Source: Dendrophyllia cribrosa
Lineage: Eukaryota; Cnidaria; Anthozoa; Scleractinia; Dendrophylliidae
DNA: 64,000 bases
Assembly: GCA_024195265.1 (NCBI GenBank)
Contig: JAJLRJ010000014.1
Span: 26,763,181-26,827,180 of the forward strand
Reading direction: 5' to 3'
Shown in pieces: positions 45,596-59,200 of this stretch. The position numbers were made by a program, and so were the translations under genes. The notes beneath the pieces are model-generated. The model searched no databases. It worked only from the letters and a program-made list of their open reading frames with translations, and was not told where the DNA came from. Position 1 is the stretch's first letter. Each line of letters opens with the position of its first letter.

Positions 45596-46137
45596 AAATA
45601 TTAAGAATCTTCAAAATTTTTATCAGTGGTAAAATTGGTTTCATCTGATAAGTTCTTTTATTTTAGATTTTGAAAGCAATGACATTGATTTCTACCCTTT
45701 GTTAACCCTAATTTTTGAATCAGCAGTTGAGTTTGCGTTGCACATTTGCTGTCCTTATCACGTATCCAGTATAAATGCAAGACAAGTAATATATCATTTG
45801 TGATTAAAACATTTAATTTCTTCCATGTTAAATCAAGTGTGTAAAGTATTGCAATTAGAGTGAATAGCATTTTTCTGTGAGAACACATACAAGTTGAATA
45901 TGAAGCAATGGATACATATGAATCATCAGTCAAATATCTTGTTAACTTAATTGAAACAAATAGGTTATGGGGAGGAACTGTTGTTTGAACTGAGCATTAG
46001 TTTTTAGTTGTGTTAAATAAATGCATTAATTTCCACTTGATTGGCCGCACATGGTTACATTGGTTGGTTTTACAATGGTTAGTTTTACATAAGTTATTAC
46101 ACAGGGGCATACACCCAGGAAAGGGTCCCAGGGGTTC

Positions 46138-46176
46138 CAACCCCCCCCCCCCCCCCCCCCCTCCTCCCCCCCCTCC
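46138..46176. repeat. Poly-C / C-rich tract
   Basis: About 20 C in a row, then ctcctccccccc. Proline- or glycine-rich frames crossing it are not genes. Confidence 0.9.
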
Positions 46177-46309
46177 TTCTCTTTGCAGATTAATGAGAAT
46201 TGAAAACAAAATCCTTACAAAAAATTAAGAAAAGAGTAGACTATTTCAATTTGAAAATGGGAAGTTGGAGCTATTTCATCCAGTTAAAAGAAATGTTTCC
46301 TTCCTGAAT

Positions 46310-46520
46310 GGGACATGCACATGCATTTGAATGCCTGTGTGACATGCACATGCATTTGAATGCCTGTGTAACTGTGACATGCACATGAATGCCTGTGTAA
46401 CATGCACATGCATCTGAAAGCCTGTGTAACATGCACATGCATTTGAATGCCTGTGTAACTGTGTGACATGCACATGAATGCCTGTGTAACATGCACATGC
46501 CTCTGAAAGCCTGTGTAATT
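46310..46520. repeat. Minisatellite of GACATGCACATG(CATTTGAATGCCTGTGTAA) units
   Basis: About seven units of 25-35 bp built from catgcacatgcatttgaatg and cctgtgtaa(c/ctgtg). Lengths alternate because the gcattt segment is present or absent. It is non-coding; the minus-strand His/Cys-rich frames are artefacts. Confidence 0.85.
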
Positions 46521-47209
46521 GATTTTGGGCCAGATGGAACCCCACCCCCTTGCAAAAAAGCTGGATACACCCCTACTACAAAACCCACATGTTACTGATA
46601 ACTTAGTTATCTTTATAGTTAGACTTTCTAAAAGTCCTTTACGTTTCATTTCCAGTCTTCCCTCGCCTTAATCTTTCAAAGTTGACTTGTGGGCAGGTCT
46701 ACAGCTATCTATTAAGTTACTGCATGGTAATAAACAGAAATAAAAATCTGTATTTGGTTCCAATAGAAAAAAAAATAAAACTGTCAGCTTTGCATTTGAA
46801 ATAAGCATAGCAACATACCTCTATTATATAACATTTTTGCTATCAGTTAAGTGCTTTGATTCATTCACTCTCTTAATTTTGATTAATAAATTTAATGTAC
46901 CCTCTCATTCATAAAAACCCATTTACTTATAACTAATATATGCAAATCCCCCAAAATATTAATTCTAACTTATTATTAAATTATAACAAACAGTTGTCGT
47001 TAATTCAGTTATTAATATCTATAATTTATGCTAAACATGTAAATAGAGTTTTTTCTTACACTCTGCTTCTAAGCCAAATAAAAGACAGTGTCAATATTTT
47101 TACAGCTGCAAGTGTGTGAAATTCTACAGTATTATCATTCAAAAGAATGTTATTGAGCAGAATGTCTAGGTAGTAGTACTGTTAATAATGCTGTACAATA
47201 ATATAATGG

Positions 47210-50200
47210 TTATTGTTCTTTGTAGGTCCTGACCATTTCAGCTAGGTCATTCCTTTCAGCTCTCACCAATGCATTCATGAGGCAGCTTCTTGTTGCACTC
47301 TTCGCCTTTTTCTGTTTCCATGCATTTAACATGGCAATGATCTTGTCGGTAATGGAACTGTTTTCTTGATCCAATGCGTCAGTGTAATCATTGCTGACAC
47401 CTAAGTAGCCGGCTACTAATTTCCACTGTTTGGACATTTTCTGAGAAAGGTCTGCAATCAGGGAGTCGGGGACATCTTCTGCAACTGAAGATAGCATTCA
47501 GTATTCAACAGGCACTTCTAAGTATTAACAGAGCAGTTTTCACTTGAGTGTTGTAAAACCAAAACCAAAGAATTTGCTCTAAGATTAGTTGCAAGGTTGG
47601 CAAGAGTAGAAAATTCAGAGACTGAAGCAGTGGACAGGATGAAATGGCAAGATGTGATATTGGTGACCAGACATCAGATGGTTGCAGATCAGATGATGAT
47701 GATGATGATACTGCACTTTACATTCACAAAACCTTGCTTGCTAGAAAGAGCAGGTGACTGTTTATTTCATATTTCATGATACCAAGGGGACACTTCTAAG
47801 CAAAGATATACTCTGCTATTAAAGTGGCTCTCAATAGTTCCCTACATTTTCCATCACTTACACTTTGATTTCCAAAAATTTAAGGCTCTAAAACCCTTCA
47901 CAAGAGTTTTTTCGAACTTTGAAAAAAGTTGTATCTTGACATGCTAATTACAATTTTTGATAAATCAAAAGCTCCTGCCACCTTTGAGCCAACTCATAAG
48001 TGAAGGAAGGAAGGAAGGAGTGAAAATTTGCATATTTTCCCCGTCTGCTATAACTATTCACAAGTTAATAATAATAATAATAATAATAGGGTTTTTAATA
48101 TTTTGTAAACATTGTTAAAAAAAAAAAATAATAATAATAACAACAATAATAATAATGATGACTTTATTGCAGTATTTCCACTGAGAGGTGGCTCTTCATC
48201 TGTAAAATTTACATTAGTATTAAAAAAATAATAATAAACTAATTAGCTATGTACAATATTAGGGATGCTACTGACAAAAGTTAAAATAATCTAGAATATA
48301 TACAAATCAAGAAATCAAACGTACATGTAATGGGGGTAACTGAGCTAGTTTTTAACTCATGAATATGCCAAGCATAGAACAAGTTGAAGGATTTAGGGGA
48401 TCAGGTCACGCGATCACTCACTCACTGAGTTGTAAACTTTTGCATTAAATATTAAAATTTAACAAAACTTATTACTTGTGTACTTGGTGGCTGAGTGGTG
48501 TAAGGTACTGTTTCTTAGCCTGTGTACAGTCACCCCCTCCCCTTAGGAAAATCAGAGAAGGAGCGTCTGTGATTCACCGTTGATAATTACTTATGGAGAC
48601 CACATGATTTTTCCCAGAATGTATGGAAAATGATCTGATTGGTTCTTAGCTTTGTCCAACTGCGACATGTGAAACACAGGATTTCAATTGGATCTGTTCC
48701 TCAAGTGATACCTCTAAATATACCATGAATTTTTCGGTGAAGAATCTTTTATTTAGAGCATTTCATATTCACAAGTTGGCTCATAGGAGTCTTTGATTTA
48801 GTTATACTTAACACTTAAAGCCAAAATTAAGGGTGTCTTTAACAGGTTGTACACTGTTATTATGGTAACCTTTTACATCATAACAATGACCATAACTTGT
48901 TAAATAATGACTGGGCATTTGTTTGTTACCATTATTATTGTAGCACTAACTGATAAAGAGTGGTAGTATTGATCCATAAAGTGTAAGTACTTGAAATTAC
49001 TAGAAACTGTTGTGAACCACATTTTCATTTGATACACATGGCAGGGTTCCCAAGATCTTTTACTTGAACTGTTGCATTTCTGTATAAGTAAGGTGGCAAC
49101 TTTTGTGTTATGCACTTGAATAGGTATTGCACAGATGTGACCTATTAGCAACACCACAACTCAACAAGCTTGGGCTCATGTTCAACTGCATGGAAGAGAG
49201 AGGGGATATATAGTAAAGTGTTAAAACAAGTACCTGGTTCAGAAGCTGATGGTGTGTCCAATAGTCTTTTCACAACATCTGAAAGAACAATATTTATAAC
49301 ATACATGTGTGTGTCATGGTTTAAATGTTCCTTTGGTTTAAAATTTTTCGAACCAGTTTAATTTTTGTTTTCCTTTGTCCCAGGTTATGGTAATGAATCT
49401 GACACAACAGGAAATAAAAATTAAATGTGGCTAATATAATTAGGCAAAGTTAACCTCGAGCAAATGCAGTCAGCGGTTTACCCCATTTGGAGTACGTGAC
49501 CTCAGGGGCGGCCCTTGCGGCAATTGCAGGGTTTTATTGCTCTTTGCTTTCCTTGTGCTTTGCATGTTGCTGATCGTAGCTGATCAATACTTTGCTGATC
49601 GTAGCGGATCTATATTTGCGAATCGTAGTGGATTCTTGCACCCTCTCCACCCACCCTTCTTGGTTTGACTGGTTCTAGGTAAGTATCTTAGTCAGGTAAG
49701 TTTCCACTGAATGTCGTTCAGTGTGACGGTGCTTGTTAGTGGCTGCAGGCAAGGGTGGTTCCCGCTTCCAGGGTTGCCATGGAAACCTCCTTTGCTGGGT
49801 CTGTTCTGCATCAGACACCCCACTAACCTGTAAGGCACCAGTTCCCAAGCTCATCTATTTGCGATGAGTTTAAACTGGTTCAAAAAAGAAAAATTTCAAC
49901 CATAACATACATGAATAGAAACATAGCAGTTGGGATCAAGTCACAGGTGGGTCACATGGCCAGAGCTTAACCCATTTTTTGTAGTAGTTAGGAAGCAACT
50001 AGAAGTATTACTTATATATCCTTGATGGGATGTGAGTCCATCACAGGGTCACACCCATTACCAATTTATACACATAGGTGAAGAGAGACAGTGTGGAGCA
50101 TTAATATAGCCTCTTGTCTAATTTGTTTGAAAAACCCAGTCTGCACACTGCACATGGCTGTAAACTTATTTAACATTCAGGCAATTTTTGAGGAGAGATC

Positions 50201-53200
50201 ACTCCAATCTGAAGGCCAGTCTCTCCTTCTTGTAGTCTTTGAAACACAAATTCCTTCTCTTCTAACTCATTTGGCATCCAATTATTTGATTTAACCTTAT
50301 TAGCCTCATGCTTGTTTAATTCCTTTAGTGCTACTTCTGCAATGTTATATTCTGACCAACTCTATTGTGTTGAAGCCCAAAACTACACAACACTTAACAC
50401 TTTCACTCCCTGAGTTAATTATGCAGTGTTGTTCTAACTTTTAAGTCTGTGGATGAAATCATATGGTGAGACCATTCAAATGAAACCACTGTAGGCAGTA
50501 CTGTTGCATGAAATTTCAGATTTTTTTTAAATTTTGTTTTGCGGCACTCTTGGGAGTTAAAGGGTTAAGGTTTGAATTTGGGCTTCCTTGCCACTTGCAA
50601 AAACGTTTTCACCACTTACCAGCAGGGGGGTAGATGAGGCTGGCATCAAACTTGTCTCCTTTAAGTAGAATATTTCCATTGCATATCTTTGTGTGTGAAC
50701 CATGCTGTATTTTTAACGAAGAGGAACTCATCCAGTTACATGCGAAAAGACATGGCTTAGGCTTTCCTTTCTGTGCACAAGGTGGACACAATGAATAGCG
50801 ATGAACACTCAATCTCTGCCATTCTATTAGAAGAGCATCTGTCTCCTAACAATTATAGAGAAAAATCAGATTATGGTCAATTGTACAATGCTAGTTAACA
50901 TCTAAATGGTCTACGATTAACTCTAGTTATTTGCGGGTTGCTATTAAATTTTGTTTTATTATTTGACAAATAAATTGTTGTTGTTGTAATTGTTATGAAA
51001 GTGCTAGGATCAGTCAATCTCTCAGCCCGTGATTTTGTGTCAAGTCTGTGGTGTGCTAAACTTGTGGGAAAGTGGATCGAGAAACCCGGACGAAAGTTCC
51101 AACGCCGTGTAGTTCAGTGAAGACATTGCTGCAATCTGGTCATTGACTGTACTTTTTAATCACAACAATGGATGTTCTTCTTGATGACAGTTCTTCCCTT
51201 GCAAGCACAAACATTGTGAAGATTAAACTCTTTCCAAAGCCTGTTGGCAAAATGGCCATGACATCTCTTACATGAAGTAAATTTTTTACGGCCGTTTCTT
51301 GCTCTTTCTTAAGATCTTCTCATCGAATATTGAGAGACACCAAAGCTTTGGACAACACTTCATCTGCCATTTTGGAAATTATTATGATTTTGGTTTTTGC
51401 ATTGTAACTCGTGTCTCCCTTGGGAGATAGCATGAATATTTGATTGATGTGTCTACCTTTTTCAACTAATCAGAACGGTCCGTACACCGGAGTACGGACT
51501 ACTAAAAAAGCCCACGATACCAAGCAGGTGGATTCTCACAGCTTCGCCGCTCGCAACTTGCGAATTATTACGCACACCAACAAAAAAATGCCAGCTATGC
51601 AGGCTACATGCATCCAACCCCCACCCCATGCATCCAACCCCCACCTTATGCATCAGCCTTTCATGGGGTGCACTTTACAGTTGATAGCTTTATTTACCTG
51701 AACAAGTCTGAGCAGTACTTCCCACAGTGACTCTAAAAACTTCTTTGGTCCTCGTCCTTTGATGTAGATGGCGGGTGAGCTAGGCTCTTCACATGAGGGA
51801 TATTTATGCTTGCGAATCAAAACGCGGTGTTCATCCACAAACAGCAAAACATGATCCTTCCAGTTGTAGTATTCGCAGTTAAGGGAACAGCAGCGAACAC
51901 GCAAGCGGTCAAATAAACCAGGAGGCAAGTAACCCATCATGAAGAGCAAGTTTATCTCTTCCTGTTGGTTAAACATGTGTTGTGATGCAAAGATTAGATA
52001 TTTGTCTGAGTTATGACTGCAGTAAAATAATATATTAAAACGACGATCCAAGGTCACTCACACTCACTCCCTCCTCTCCCCATCTGACGTCCTTTGTTTG
52101 AGAGCTTGTTCTTGATGTCGTGCAGTATGACTGTACGAGGTCACTCACACTCACTCACTCCTCTCCCCATCTGATGTCCTTTGTTTGAGAGCTTGTTCTT
52201 GATGTCGTGCAGTATGACTGTACGAGGTCACTCACACTCACTCTCTCCTCTCCCCATCTGATGTCCTTTGTTTGAGAGCTTGTTCTTGATGTCGTGCAGT
52301 ATGACTGTACGAGGTCACTCACACTCACTCCTCTCCCCATCTGATGTCCTTTGTTTCAGGGCTTGTTCTTGATGTTGTACAGTATGACTGTACGAGGTCA
52401 CTCACACTCACTCACTCCTCTCCCCGTCTGATGTCCTTTGTTTGAGAGTTTGTTCTTGATGTTGTACAGTATGACTGTACGAGGTCACTCACACTCACTC
52501 ACTCCTCTCCCCGTCTGATGTCCTTTGTTTGAGAGTTTGTTCTTGATTTCGTACAGTATGACTGTACGAGATCACTCACACTCACTCACTCCTCTCCCCA
52601 TCTGATGTCTTTTGTTTGAGAGTTTGTTCTTGATGTCTTGTGACTGTTGAATATTTTTTTTAAAATACTGTCTAACAACTATGCTGATTGGTGGAAATAT
52701 TCAATGGTAAGATTACGTCAAGAACCAGCCCTCAAACAAAGGACATCACATGGGGAGGGAGTGAGTGCAAGCAGCCTCGGACCGTCTGAGAACAGGCTTT
52801 ACAGGTTCTTGTCAGGACATGCTTACATTAAGAAATTTGTGACGTGACTGGTTTGACATTTAACTGGCAGGGGCAATTGAGTATATTATCTAACAGTGCC
52901 TCCGAAGCTAAATCTCGGAAGGTCACTTTTTCAAACACACTGTACCTGATCTTCGGGTAGGCTTCCTGACAAAGCCTCCACACCATCCGGATACTCAGTC
53001 AAGAACCAAGGAACTAAGAGATCCACTTCATCAGAACCATCGTGCTGGGACATTCGACATGCAAGACCAAGGTGATGAAGGAGTTCGACCATTTGTGGAA
53101 ACATGTCGTCATCAAGATTGAGTTCATCCCACAGACATCTGTCAAAAATTAATGAAGTTGGTAAATGCAGTTATTGTATGACCCAAACAGCACCGCAAGC

Positions 53201-56200
53201 CTTTCCTTTGCAACATCATTGACGAAAATCCCGTATGAGGGCTGTATGCATTTGTGAGAGTGGCACCGGAAAAAGCCATATGGCCCTTCTACAATGGGGT
53301 ACAGCCTTGTTATGTTAAAATTTTGTCTCCAGATTGGTCATATGATAACTTATTGACTTAGTTAGGTAAGGCCAGATGGGAAAATATTGGTAATCAGTCT
53401 GTACACCATGACCTCAAGCCAAATATTTTTCCCATCCCGTAAGTCATTAGGTAAAAAGGAGTGAATGTTCAGAGTCAAACCTTGAGTTTTGTGACTTACA
53501 TGTAGTTTTGATTCTGTGAAAAAAATCCCAAAGTGCGACCATTCAAATAAAATCATTGAGCGGTACTTTCATGTGGTACTGTTTATATTTCTGGTCCTTT
53601 TTATCATGCTATACAAGGTGGTTCATACTGATGAAGTGAGATCATTCAAATGAAAGCTACATGTACAAGGTGGTTCATACTGATGAAGTGTGATCATTCA
53701 AATGAAAGCTACATGTACAAGGTGGTTCATACTGATGAAGTGTGATCATTCAAATGAAAGCTACATGTACAAGGTGGTTCATACTGATGAAGTGTGATCA
53801 TTCAAATGAAAGCTACATGTACAAGGTGGTTCATACTGATGAAGTGTGATCATTCAAATGAAAGCTACATGTACAAGGTGGTTCATACTGATGAAGTGAG
53901 ATCATTCAAATGAAAGCTACATGTACAAGGTGGTTCATACTGATGAAGTGTTATCATTCAAATGAAAGCTACATGTACAAGGTGATTCATACTGATGAAG
54001 TGAGATCATTCAAATGAAAGCTACATGTACAAGGTGGTTCATACTGATGAAGTGAGATCATTCAAATGAAAGCTACATGTACAAGGTGGTTAACACTGAT
54101 GAAGTGAGATCATTTAAATGAAAGCTACATGTACAAGGTGGTTCATACTGATGAAGTGAGATCATTCAAATGAAAGCTACATGTACAAGGTGGTTCATAC
54201 TGATGAAGTGTGATCATTCAAATGAAAGCTACATATACTCAGTAAAACTATCAATAAAAATGATGAAAGTTTTATTAAGGCAGTAATTTCTAATGGAACT
54301 GTTTACAGGGAAACTCCCCTTACTGTGAGCACCCAACAAACTTTTTTTACAAGTTAGCCAATTTGGCTAGAACTATAATTCTTATAATTATTTTCGTAAC
54401 TGCGGAAAACAAAAAAAGTAGATAAAATCTTTTTATTTTGAAACTAACTTTACACTTGTGTGATATACACAAAGTGACAAGATTACAATAATTATTGATT
54501 GTGGTCAACTTTGCGAGGAGGCATGTTCATCAATTAAATCTGCTCACTCTGATTGGCTATTGCACTGTAATAGTTGTTCATTAAAAAAAATAGAAGTTGG
54601 AACATTTATCGATTTTAACTTATCATGAGTAGCCTGAGCATATCAAATTATTAAGTTGCTCAGTCCCCTCCCCTCCCCCCCCCCTCCCCTCCCCTCCCTC
54701 CCCCCCCCCTGAGAGTAACAGGTAAGATAAATGTAGAAATTCTTGTATACTTTTTTGTCAAGAATCTAAGTAAAAATTTGGAAGAAAAATTATATTTGCT
54801 GAAAAGCAACCTGACTTAGCAAACTATAGTTGACTACAGTAGGATGGTACTTTGGTCAAGTATTTTAACTGTAGCTACAATTGACGTCAAAATTAGTTAA
54901 GACAGTTAATGTCCAATACGTCTTTTCTTAACCCATTCACTCCTGAGAATTTTTACGTTTTTGAGCGATTTTCTGCATTCACACGCCCCATAGGATTTCG
55001 TGACTCCATATTTAAAGTTACCATTGAAAGTGCTGCTGTTCTAAAACACTGAAGGCTCGAGTTTACTGGAAACGTCATTGTGACGATCTCATTTTGCTTG
55101 GTTGATTTGCAATAAAGGGTCCAATATGAATTATCTACGATTTTTGGTAAGTTCACAGCCATTTTTCATCTTTAGTAGCTGCCTGATGAGCATCATTAAG
55201 CTTGGAGGTAGTTCAGAGTCCACTTCTCAATGAAGCGAGTTAGGTGTTGTACTTCGTTTACGAATTTGGCTCGTTGCTCGTTGAACTGGAAAAATGGCCG
55301 CCTGGAAACGAAGTGGCTTTGGGACTCGACTCTGGATGAATTTCTCGACCTACCGCAGCATATTTTGGAAGTTGCGACCACAGGAGAATACAACAAGCGC
55401 GAAATTTCGGCGGTGGGTCGGAGTGGCTGTGGACTTAGTATAAATATGAAATGTGTGCGGAAAGAATCGAGTGCTGTCAAAATTTTTGGCTTTTTCCCAG
55501 CATGCAGTGCGGTGGTGATATTGCAAATCGAGGCAAGGTCAGTATGCATTACAACGAGAGGCTAGAGCTCGGCCCGAGCAACGAATAGGAGCAAAAAAAT
55601 TCACTGCTAAGCTAGGACTAGGACTGAATTTTGCTATGAATGTTGACTTTTGGGTTTGCCATGATGATTTGAATAAAAAAAACTAAAGGCAAAAACGTGA
55701 TTTTTGTTGTTTTTCTATGACGTTAAAAACGGTCATTTTTGTTATTGTCCAAATTCAAATGCTGATATTCTGCAAAAATCGCTGGCTTTTTTGTGTTTAT
55801 TGGGTATCTCAATTTGAGGGACTTTCTAGTCAATGCTCAGAACTGCTAGTTAGGGCAATGTTCGCGCGATTGAGAAAGTTGCAATTTTTTAAAGCAGTGG
55901 AGTATTGTACGGCCGGTTTTGGCAGGTGTAGGAGCGAATGGGTTAAACTTATACCATACATGTAAGGTTACTCCCTATCCTCCACTCCCTATCCAATGTT
56001 GTACCATTGGTCAGGTAGTCTGTAGGAAACAACAAACACAACTTTGGTCGGAGGAGGAGGGGGGTGGCGGGTTCGGGTTTGTTATTTTCCCAAAACATAC
56101 CCCTTTAAACGAAAGTGTCTCAACAATTTTTTGATCACTATTGGGATCACTATTGGGATTTCAAGGGTTATGGTAACACTAGTGGCTTGTCAGTCCAGAG

Positions 56201-59200
56201 TTTTCATTTATAAAAATACCTTAAAAGGGCCTGTGCCAACACTGCTTCTTTCAAAAGCTTCGCCTTGAGTCCCTCAAAATCTCCATCTAAGACATCATAT
56301 GTCAGAAAGCTTTCATCATACTGCAGGGTCGTCTTCAAATCATGGCGAAAAAGACATTTTGCTAACTTTGCCAACCATCGGAGGTCGAGGAACACTTTAT
56401 AGCGTGATGGGATGTTGCTGTAAAATCTTAACTCCCCAATCGAGTCCAAGTAGGTGACTGCAGAGCTGAGGGATCTTGAAGAGAGATCGGTACATTGTTT
56501 GGCAAAGGTTTCCAAATCTTCATAGGACATGCATCGGACTTGATCCTCTTCTCTGTACTTCTTTAGTGCCTTCTCAAGCTTGATCCAATCTTCTGGCAGA
56601 TCTCTGCCCACAGAAGGAAAGAGCTGGCTATCCTTAGCTGCACGCATGATCTCCTCTTGTAGAGCTATGATCCCAGTGAGCTCACTGATGTTGCTGACTG
56701 GAACCATGGCAATGTAGCTTTCATTGTCTGGGGTTGGACAGGCTGCACCCTGAATCAAATTAACAAGTCAGTTTGTCTAGTGTGATCCCCGGGTGAGGAC
56801 TCACTTACAACTTAAGTGACTGGGATGCTTGCCAGACATTTTGAAAGAAAAACCTTAAAGGTACATAAACCTGCGTGGAATCAGAGCGTGCCAGTACAAT
56901 GTCAGTGTTTTCAGTTGAACCCGTAAAACACCTAACATCTGTGAGGGGTGTCACTACTAAGTGTTATGGCAGTCAATTAAGGTGTTTCAATACAATGTTT
57001 TGTTAGGCCTGTTGGCCATGCAAAAAATGGAACAGTTGACGAAAATGTTATTGAAAACAGTCCGAGGAACACACTCCTCAACCCTCCTCCACCAGCTGTT
57101 CAAAAGTTTTTTTTGCAGTTTGCAAGTTGTAGTATTCTTTGGAGGTCCAATGAGGACGGTGGCAGACAATTGAGTCTAAACAGCAATATTACCAACACAT
57201 TTAGAGAGGGCTTCACCACCCCTGAAAAAACTTGGCTGTCATGGGCTACTATCCTGGGTAGAGGCTCTGTTTTTGCATTTTAATAACAATAAGGTCACAA
57301 CAAAATCACTTACATTAGCACTAGGACATTGAAGAACAGAAGAAATGATTGGTGGGTTCTTCTTCTTCCACTCTGGATCTTTACCTCCCTGCACTGGATT
57401 TTTCAAGGCTTTCTTCTTCTTTTCAGAAATTTCCCGATCAATCAATGCTTTCTGTCTTTTGCAGTAGTGTTGAATACGATTAAGGATGTCTTCGCACCTA
57501 TTCCTCACACTGCTAGCATCACTGGGGTCAAATTTGTCCAGATGAGTAGGTACGATCATGATCCGCGGTTTCAATATGCGTGATATCACAAGATCTAACC
57601 AATCACCAACAGTTTCACTAAAACAGCATTCACTTGGTTTGTAGTTGAAGAGATCTACAACTAAGATGTGAAGTGCCTCTAACAAAATTGATGAAAAACA
57701 AATAACGATGTTAGTATACAGTTTAAATACATGTAGAAGAACAAGTCAGTTTACAAAAGGATTGGTCACCTCATTCGTTTAGGAGAAAATAAATATTTAT
57801 TTCTTTGGCAATCTTATCCTAAAAGAAGACCTGCTACAGAAACAGAATCTGTGCATGCCCACTCAAGTGATTCTCAACAGTACATTACCTTTAAGTGAGG
57901 GGTGGGGCAGGCAGCAACAGAACTGCCCTCCTCCCCCTCTCTCACACACACACACACACAAACCCAAGAGAGCTTGCTTGCAGGTTGTCTCACCTGAAGA
58001 GAGAAAGAATGGATGCGTCAACTGATACCGCCGTTGTCCAGCGCAATCCACAATATGAAACTCCATGCCATCGAGTTTTGGTCGCCAGGTGTAGAAATCA
58101 ATACCCACCGTACTATGGGGTTGACCATCTGGATAGGCAAGTGCTTTGGCATTCACTAGAGCATAAGCAAGGCTTGACTTCCCAGCTCCAGCTTCACCCA
58201 ACAGAACTACTTTGAGACGCTGAGAATGTACTGCCTGTGTGTCCACAGCTGCTAGTGATTCAAAGTAACCTTTGATGCTGTCTATACCACGAGTGCAAAC
58301 ATCAAGCGGAGGACTACGGAGGTTGTTGTTTCCATCAACGACTAAGGACTCAAGCACTGGCATGTTGATTATGGATTGAGGAAGGCATGTGAGTTTATTG
58401 TCAAACAAATTGATGTGTTTGCAGTTTTCTAAATCCTTGATTTCATCCGGTAAAGTGGTAAGCCTGTTCTCCATCAGTAATAGCAGTGTTAAAGAGCAAA
58501 GCTGTCCAATCCTAGGTGACAACTCTGAGATATTGTTCCTTTCAGCATTTAGCTTTCTTAGATTGTTCAGATCATACAACTCATCCGGGAGCTTTGACAA
58601 ATTGTTCTTACCTATTCTCAAACCTTCCAAGCTCTTCAAATTTCCTATCTCAGGAGGCAATTCATTCAATTCACAATCTATCAAGTACAAGTCCTTCAAG
58701 TTTGGCAAATCAAAAATTTCTTTGGGTAAACTGTCAGGTTTGCCAAGACTATTGTAGCTAAAATCCACTACCACAAGACTTGACATATTTTTGATTTCCT
58801 TTGGAATCTTCCTTAGAGTACAGTTATCCATGTAAAGTTTCCTGACATTAAAAAGTTGGCATATGGGCATAGGAAATGCCTCAAAATGATTTCCAACAAG
58901 ATGCAGCTCTTCCAAATTTGACAATTTGTCAAACTCTGCTGGCAGTCGCAAGAGGCCATTGTCTGGTTTGATGGGACTACAACTCATATACAACCTCTTG
59001 AGCTGTTCCATGTTGCAAAAACCATCAGGAATCTCCTTGAGATAGTTTGAAAACAACTTCAGATCCTGAAGATCAGGGATTGCAGAGAAGTCAGGACACT
59101 CAGCTGGAGGATCATATCCTGTTAGATCCACAGTCACAGTACCATTCTCCTCTGTCACCGGTATCTCTTTGGGTACCATGTTTATCACTTCAAATTCAAT

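Larger units (their letters stand above)
44643..47209. other. Intergenic region between convergent photolyase and ROCO genes
   Basis: It contains two decayed copies of the last photolyase exon (44697-44800 and 45030-45190), two members of the 3916-4233 MITE family (44811-44955 and 45484-45595), a poly-C run (46140-46175) and a short minisatellite (46310-46520). The remainder to 47209 is AT-rich with nothing recognised. Confidence 0.7.

Noticed and set aside
46271..46649. Cys/His-rich frames resembling zinc fingers on the minus strand
   Set aside because: They are translations of the gacatgcacatg minisatellite; spacing reflects the repeat, not a zinc-finger pattern.
52155..52340. 61-codon repeated peptide frame
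   Set aside because: It is a translation of the ~88-bp minisatellite in a ROCO intron.
55230..55565. 111-codon plus frame and overlapping 117-codon minus frame
   Set aside because: They lie inside a TTAA-flanked transposon, overlap each other on opposite strands, and show no known domain.
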